Assembly: GCA_028532985.1 (NCBI GenBank)
Contig: JANCIK010000013.1
Span: 1,054,001 to 1,118,000, forward strand
From: Stropharia rugosoannulata
Lineage: Eukaryota > Basidiomycota > Agaricomycetes > Agaricales > Strophariaceae
Length of the DNA stretch: 64,000 nt
Reading direction: 5' to 3'
This document shows, in pieces, positions 58,643-64,000 of the stretch. The notes under the pieces were generated by a model that ran no database searches, was not told where the DNA came from, and was given only the letters and a program-made list of their open reading frames with translations. A program made the translations under genes and the position numbers. Position 1 is the stretch's first letter; each line of letters opens with the position of its first letter.

Positions 58643-59392
58643 ATGGACCGGGTTCTGACCGCAATTGCCAGTTTATAACATGTATGATTCGTCCGTATTC
58701 CTCCGGCCCCAGTTGGCGCACAAACCTTTAATACTCTCATCGATAATATACGCGTTTTTATCACCCTCACATAAGTAAGGGCTACGTCATGTACAGTCAA
58801 CTCATTGTCGTCAATCAATTCGACATTTCTCCTCTTCCTCGGCGATTTTCAGACTGTCCTCCTCTAAGCCACAAGTTCAGGGGGCGGTGCTCAGGCAGAA
58901 GACGTCGAGACTATCGATTACTCCGCTGGTCGTGGAGCACGAGAGATAGGCGCCGATGCAGGAGATGATAACCGCGTCGCCCTCGGAGGTGAAAAGGCTG
59001 CCCAGAAGAATAAGCATTACAGTAGTCAAGCTTCTTTTGAGTCGGACGCTGATGACCTCAAATCACACAGTTCCGAACGTTACGCTGAAAGGCAAAGAGC
59101 ACTCCAGGGAGGTAATTAGAGCACCTAGTGTGAAGAATCTTGAAGTGTAATATCATATGTAGCCTGTATTAAGACCACCTTCCTTTAGTTGCTTCTTGAG
59201 GGTACCGTACTTACTGAGGGATCGAAGCTCGCATTGAGGACGAGCTAACTGCACGCAGTATAACACATGCATAAGACAAGCATGCGCATGAGCAAAGTAC
59301 AAGAGAAAACTGATCCTATATCCTGTTGCAAATTTGTTAACAAGGAATATCTATCAGTATGTTCCCCACAGATTCTAAGTCCTTATGCTTGA
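58643..59392. other. Intergenic region with a possible coding fragment
   Basis: About 750 nt between converging genes. It contains the low-confidence coding fragment listed at 58868-59119; otherwise nothing recognisable. Confidence 0.35.
58868..59119 (+). CDS. Possible coding fragment, hydrophilic protein
   Basis: The frame reads GAQAEDVETIDYSAGRGAREI, then DDNRVALGGEKAAQKNKHYS and SERYAERQRALQGGN before a stop at 59119. The composition looks like a real hydrophilic protein. No in-frame ATG exists, and a TAA precedes it, so an upstream exon ending before about 58868 would be required; an AG acceptor (TTCAG) is available there. Could be the last exon of an unmodelled small gene or a relic. 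Confidence 0.25.
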   Translation, partial: ATSSGGGAQAEDVETIDYSAGRGAREIGADAGDDNRVALGGEKAAQKNKHYSSQASFESDADDLKSHSSERYAERQRALQGGN

Positions 59393-60805
59393 CTTGTGAA
59401 TGGCTTGATGATTGTCTGGTCGTCTTCCTCCGTATCTGAGGTGCTAATGCACAGCTTGTAAAAGGCCGCAGAGACTTGGGCGCCTGCGATTGGTGCAAGG
59501 ATAGGGCACCACAGCCAGTATTGACTGTAGCTCGAATCAGTTCCATGAATTGGTATAAATAGAGCACGACGTACTGGCGGTATGTATACAGTTGCTTTCC
59601 GTACCCAGCGAACGTCAGTAGCAGGCGTGGGCCAAAGTCCCTTGCAGGGTTAAAGGCGAACGCTGAAAAACTTATAAGTACGTACTATCAAACATTATCT
59701 ATATTGTTTCATACGCACAAGTCTGCATGCCTAGTCCAAGTGACAGGCCCAGAAGGGTCATAAAAAGGGCGACAGGAAGCATCCCCGCTGGAGGCGCATT
59801 GTTCTTTTTATCCGTCGCTGCGAGCACCATAAGTACAAGTAAAGCGGTTCCCAAGAACTCGACAAAGAAACATGAGATGTTCTTCATGTAATCGAGCTGG
59901 ACAAAAGGGAATATCAGACCACTTGAAACTGGAGATCCCAACTCATCTGCTGATCACTTACTGCGAAAGTAGCGAACATCCCGGCAGTTGCGCGCGTGTG
60001 CGATGCATGTAAGCCTTCAAAGATATGAATCGCGGGGGCGTAGTTGCCGTAGACGATAGCTGCTCCCACAGTCCCTCCAAGAACCTGCGCAAAGATGTAA
60101 CCTGTTCGTCGTGAGAGTCACCGAACATAAATTCTATGTGAACCATGATGGTCGGGGTGCCTTACCTGGTACTTTGTACCACGGGAAATCACGCCATGTT
60201 GCTAGGGCCAAAGTGACCTGAGTTAATACAGAGCTCAGGACTTATGGGGATCCTAGTATAAGAGCGAAAACATACAGCTGGATTGAGATGTCCACCAGAA
60301 ATTCCCCCACTGACCCAAGCGCCCATAGCAAGGCCTGTTATAGAGCGATATCTTAGCGTGAGATTGAAACATGGGTAATTCATCAACGCACCTGCAGCCC
60401 ATCCAAACCCAACAGAAAGGAAGTCCTACATTACAAATTCGAACCCCTGCAATTAGCCATGACGAGCCATGGCAAAGGAACAAATCTATTAACTGACCCC
60501 TTTGGGCGACGAGGCTATAGCATGGTTCGTAGACAATGCAACCTGGCAATTGACAGCGGTGCCAACTACCACAAATACACAGACTCCTGCGAATTCGGCC
60601 AAAGGTTGGCGCAGTAGATTTCTGGTGTTTAATGAAAATAGCCAGCATTCAATCAAAGCTCATACTAGCAACACAGAGGTACTAAATAATAGACGCACTT
60701 GACTTTACTTAAGGTACCCTCAAGGCGTGGCGGCGGGGGCGGCGGCAAGTACGTGGTACTGGAGTTGAAAGAAGCGGAGGAACTGCCGGCAAGTGGAACT
60801 GACAT
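59393..60805 (-). CDS. Aquaglyceroporin (MIP family)
   Basis: Membrane channel for glycerol and/or water. From the ATG at 60805: [20 protein letters not shown] and a proline run, then [21 protein letters not shown] (helix 1), [18 protein letters not shown] (first NPA box), [66 protein letters not shown], and [22 protein letters not shown] (second NPA box). The Asp after NPAR is the glycerol-facilitator signature. It ends [20 protein letters not shown] plus a short acidic tail (SDTEEDDQ). Six helices and the two half-helices are accounted for across about seven exons. Probable role: glycerol balance under osmotic stress, or uptake. The N-terminal exon junctions are the least certain part. Confidence 0.9.
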
Positions 60806-61335
60806 TTAGACTAGATTTCTTTGGAGACCAGCTACTGAAATTGAAGCAAAAGAACCACAGATATTCGCACAGCGAAACTTTCTGAAGGGACTGAGAGGGT
60901 TGGGCGAGACCAGCTGCATTCGTATCGTTATTGTTTCCCCTGTTTTAAATATTTTCAGCACCCGTCAGTAGCCGTGCAACGCGGTATGTGCATCAAAACA
61001 ATACGCCAAGCAGGCACCGCCTTCCAACGCGCGCCAATGTTATCGGATATCGCCGTGAAGTCATTGCCGTCTCTCCAGCAAGCGCTCTTTAACCGGCCGG
61101 CATGCTTCGGCCAACCTGAACGGAGATTCAGACGGAATGGCAGCATCGTGATGGTGAGTTTCAACACTGTTGAAGACTGTTGAGCGCCCGACTTCCAGGT
61201 TCCAGAGTGAAAATGCGGTCACTGGGAAGTGACACGATACTTATGAATATGTTCCTTGCAACGTACCAAATTCCGGCTTGTCTGTAAAGCCCAACTCATC
61301 GGCCCTCTTGAACCTACAACTATCAGAATATACTA
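60806..61335. other. Intergenic region
   Basis: About 530 nt between two minus-strand genes: the aquaglyceroporin promoter and the HET gene 3' flank. Nothing recognisable. Confidence 0.4.
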
Positions 61336-63351
61336 TCACAGGATGGTTATAGTAGCCATCTCCGTTAAACTATCTCCAAAGAAATTCGTGCTGCTGGTGG
61401 GCCAATCGTACTGCCGAAATGATCCGACTCTGATGAAAGCATCTTTACTTTCTGTCTTTGCAAGTACCACCCCCATGTTCATCCACGCCGTGCTCGAGGT
61501 GGCATGAACAATTAAAAGAGCCCATATTTCTGTGGTGAGGTCGAGCTGGATATCCGGCATGAATGACACTCCATCGTCTGCGCTGTTCTCTTCAGGATCT
61601 TTGATGCCCCATCGTAGCTTATACCCGTCGATGTCTCCGTCCTCATCGACTTGAGGGGCACAACGTACCCGCATGAGTGGGCCATGAACGCATATATACG
61701 CACTGGAAAGCTGTCCGTTCGGTGCTGCCAAAGTAGCCACCGCCTCAATTAATTTTGTCTTCCATTCAAAATTATAGTCGAAATCTTGGATCCCCGTAGC
61801 CACCTCGCAATTCATAGAGGCCCATGACCACGTTGGAGCCTGATATGTTCCCTGTGGTCGCTCTTGTGGACTGCTAACGTACCAAAGGAGCTCTGGTAAC
61901 AAGAACTCCTTCCATAAACCTGCGATGTTGTGCAATCCAGTACGCCATTCCAGCAATTTGACAATTCCCGCGATGGCGACAAGTTTGTCGCTCCCGAAGG
62001 TCAATCCACAAGGACTGTACATTAGTAGAATCGCTGTCCACCAGCGCCAAAACAATTTATAGCTAGTGTCGAACTCGCCAGTTACTTTCATATTACAAGC
62101 GTCATTGATCGCAAACTTTGTGCTGACAACGGAAGTCTGCAGTTCAGTGGACATGTTATTGGAGACATCCCCTACTACACACTCCCAGTATATGCCAAGG
62201 GAGCCAAAGTAGAGCGTCCGTGGCGACAGCATTCGTTCCTGCATGACCCACGCTCGTTCATGAAGAGGCTCTACAGATGGGCCGTATCCTGTATTCCGAA
62301 CGGATGTCTTTTCTTTTTCTGGAGCCATAAACATGGTTCTACCTTGATCTTTGATATCGAAAGTATATCTCTGGAAGCAAAGAGGATTTCTAGTCTTGAA
62401 GCAGCCACTATCTCCATCGACACCGCCGAGAGCAGCAATAGTGCAAGCAGACCCGCGATAGATGTCGCCCATAATCGCAGATTCGTACTGCCAGTGCTCC
62501 TTCGAGTCTTGTATGATGCAGATGGAGTCAATCCAGAGATAGTGGTATCCGAGCTGTCGAGTGATCAAGATAGCATCTTGAAACGTTTTAGGGAGATCAT
62601 TGAGGTTAATAGTGCGAAGGAGACTGGTGAGATTATGAGAAAGCAGCCTGAATATATGTGAGCCTCCCCATCGATGGCTTAAGGCCAAGTAAGTTGGAGT
62701 TTCTGCCAGCTCTTTAGTGGGACACAGACGCAAATTCAATGGATCAACTTGGACTAGATATGTCGGCGACACTGAGGTACTTTGAGAGGCGGCCGTTTTT
62801 CTGAGTTCCTCGCATAGAGTATGCTGGGAAAGACAATGGCTGAGCCACGAGCGAGCCAGCTCCAAAGTTGCATCGGAACCCGTTGAGATGCTCAATGATA
62901 CGGGGGCAATTTGCTTCGGCTTGTTTGTGACTTCGATGTAGAAAGTTTGATGTGGAATGAGCACGCGCCCGCCTGGTTCCTCCATCCTGGCAGTGACAAA
63001 TGCCACTATACCGTTATCAACGGCCAGTTTACTTGGACGGGACAAATTCATAGTGACAACCGACTTGGATGTCCTACGTACCTCGCTCTCCGAATGCGCT
63101 GGACAGAGCCCCTGGGTGATGATAGAACAGATGTGGCACCCTTCTAAGCCAGACTTTTGGATGGTAGAAATCAGGTAGGGACCAAAGATAGTGGTTGACA
63201 CCAGGAAGGAAGGCGGTTTTGGTGAAGGCTTTTGCAGCAGGTCTTGTAAGTCATCAACGAGATCTTTACATTTATCGCAGATGATGTTTGGAGTTGCCGC
63301 TGTATTATTTGGTACTACGTGTCTATCCATTTCCTGCGCCGCGTCGAGCAT
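61336..63351 (-). CDS. HET-domain (heterokaryon incompatibility) protein
   Basis: Single uninterrupted ORF of 671 codons. The HET domain is clear: TYLALSHRWGGSHIFRLLSHN, LPKTFQDAILITRQLGYHYLW, IDSICIIQDSKEHWQYESAIMGDIYRGSACTIAAL, and HERAWVMQERMLSPRTLYFG. The N-terminus has cysteine pairs (CDKCKDLVDDL, GCHICSII) common in this family. HET proteins mediate non-self recognition and programmed cell death on hyphal fusion in ascomycetes; in basidiomycetes they are abundant but mostly uncharacterised. No NACHT or WD40 region is fused. The lack of introns contrasts with every neighbour. The ATG at 63351 is the first in frame; an internal Met eight codons on (MDRHVV) is also possible. Confidence 0.93.
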   Translation of the reverse strand: MLDAAQEMDRHVVPNNTAATPNIICDKCKDLVDDLQDLLQKPSPKPPSFLVSTTIFGPYLISTIQKSGLEGCHICSIITQGLCPAHSESEVRRTSKSVVTMNLSRPSKLAVDNGIVAFVTARMEEPGGRVLIPHQTFYIEVTNKPKQIAPVSLSISTGSDATLELARSWLSHCLSQHTLCEELRKTAASQSTSVSPTYLVQVDPLNLRLCPTKELAETPTYLALSHRWGGSHIFRLLSHNLTSLLRTINLNDLPKTFQDAILITRQLGYHYLWIDSICIIQDSKEHWQYESAIMGDIYRGSACTIAALGGVDGDSGCFKTRNPLCFQRYTFDIKDQGRTMFMAPEKEKTSVRNTGYGPSVEPLHERAWVMQERMLSPRTLYFGSLGIYWECVVGDVSNNMSTELQTSVVSTKFAINDACNMKVTGEFDTSYKLFWRWWTAILLMYSPCGLTFGSDKLVAIAGIVKLLEWRTGLHNIAGLWKEFLLPELLWYVSSPQERPQGTYQAPTWSWASMNCEVATGIQDFDYNFEWKTKLIEAVATLAAPNGQLSSAYICVHGPLMRVRCAPQVDEDGDIDGYKLRWGIKDPEENSADDGVSFMPDIQLDLTTEIWALLIVHATSSTAWMNMGVVLAKTESKDAFIRVGSFRQYDWPTSSTNFFGDSLTEMATITIL

Positions 63352-63657
63352 TCAGATATCCTTCAGCCTCCTTCAGCGTACCACAAAATGTATCCTTCTG
63401 TTATCCGACTCACAGTACCTCAGGACAAGTGAAAGAAACGAGTAGACAGGAAGAGCCTTGGTAGCAACTTGGTAGTGATCACTGAGTACTGATAGACGAC
63501 CGAGTCAGACCAGCACAAGACCGGCATCACATTTCCGCTGAACGGAAGGTGACGTCACCTGACAGAACTAGACTTGACCTTGACTTGACCTGGACGGTGG
63601 GCAGATTTCCATAAACACTGAACTTTGCTGCTCGGAATACTAACCTGCTTGTATAAA
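63352..63657. other. Divergent promoter region
   Basis: About 305 nt between the HET gene and the FAD oxidoreductase. It includes tandem TGACTTGACCT-like copies near 63572-63592 that could be regulatory or simple repetition. Confidence 0.35.
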
Positions 63658-64000
63658 ATGGCACCGATGTCAGGGAAAGAAATTGTAATAATCGGAGGCG
63701 GGATCATAGGCTGCACGACGGCCTACTACCTTGCCCAGCATACCACTCCAGACTCTCAGAGCGCGCCACTCAAGATAACGTTGATCGAAGCCTCCGCGCA
63801 TGGAGTAGCTCAAGGGGCGTCTGGCAAGGCAGGTGGACTTGTGGCTCGCTGGGCATACCCCAAGGAGATCGTGAACCTGTCGTTCGACGAACACGTCAAA
63901 CTTGCAGAAGCGCACGGTGGTGCTGAACGCTGGGGCTGGCGGTTTGTCGGGTGCGGCAGCTGGGAGGGACGCGGGGAGATCGTCGACGACGACGAAGCTG
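63658..64000 (+). CDS. FAD-dependent oxidoreductase, Tda3-like (DAO fold), 5' part
   Basis: Truncated by the right edge after about 114 codons. MAPMSGKEIVIIGGGIIGCTTAYYL holds the GxGxxG dinucleotide-binding motif of the DAO family, followed by ITLIEASAHGVAQGASGKAGGLVARWAYP and LSFDEHVKLAEAHGG. The ASGKAGG block after the first Rossmann unit is characteristic of the yeast Tda3 / fission-yeast FAD oxidoreductase group, linked to late endosome-Golgi transport in yeast. The frame is open to the window end with no intron yet. Could also be another DAO-type amine or amino-acid oxidase. Confidence 0.85.
   Translation, partial: MAPMSGKEIVIIGGGIIGCTTAYYLAQHTTPDSQSAPLKITLIEASAHGVAQGASGKAGGLVARWAYPKEIVNLSFDEHVKLAEAHGGAERWGWRFVGCGSWEGRGEIVDDDEA

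Noticed and set aside
62260..62661. 133-codon plus-strand ORF inside the HET gene
   Set aside because: Antisense shadow of a clear HET domain.
1..64000. CRISPR arrays, bacterial operons, viral genes or a secondary-metabolite cluster
   Set aside because: None seen; no polyketide synthase, NRPS, terpene cyclase or repeat-spacer pattern in the window.

Overview
The window is nuclear DNA of a filamentous basidiomycete, most likely an agaricomycete. Nearly every gene is cut by many short introns (about 48-70 nt, GT-AG with occasional GC-AG). The gene content is typically fungal: FKS beta-1,3-glucan synthase, a velvet regulator, con-6 proteins, a HET-domain protein and fungal thaumatin-like proteins. 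No species can be named from the sequence alone.

Layout, left to right: an M20 peptidase cut by the left edge (-); an Hcs1/SMUBP2-type helicase (+, 1165-4428); a probable mitochondrial P-loop ATPase (-, 4594-7303); a BAH/PHD chromatin protein (+, 8321-9958); a small hypothetical (+, 10427-11211); a Kha1-type K+/H+ antiporter (+, 12150-15318); the SAGA subunit Ada1/Hfi1 (+, 15721-17389); a very intron-rich ABCC/MRP transporter (+, 18201-24746); glucan synthase (+, 26345-32386); three tandem thaumatin-like genes (+, 33085-38752); two con-6 genes (-, 39000-40773); an unknown Ser/Pro/Tyr-rich protein (-, 41352-42371); a retroposed element with 17-bp target-site duplications and a 19-nt poly(A) tail (43822-44758); Dna2 (-, 45019-49420); mitochondrial-type MnSOD (+, 50715-51722); a velvet factor (+, 53404-54691); an initiator tRNA-Met (+, 55741-55812); a third con-6 gene (-, 56211-56697); a hypothetical (+, 57695-58642); an aquaglyceroporin (-, 59393-60805); a single-exon HET protein (-, 61336-63351); and an FAD oxidoreductase of the Tda3 type cut by the right edge (+, 63658-64000).

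Functional themes. The glucan synthase sits directly upstream of three thaumatin-like genes on the same strand, pairing beta-1,3-glucan synthesis with secreted proteins of a family known to bind or cut that polymer. Three con-6 genes, a velvet regulator and MnSOD lie within 18 kb and suggest a development and stress neighbourhood (inference). No obviously new multi-gene system such as a biosynthetic cluster was seen. The most unusual signals are in gene architecture: a shared 7-nt microexon in all three thaumatin genes, one phase-1 intron at the same place in all six con-6 repeat units, 13- and 15-nt microexons carrying ABC-transporter motifs, four GC-AG introns, and introns splitting four of the five P-loops in the window.
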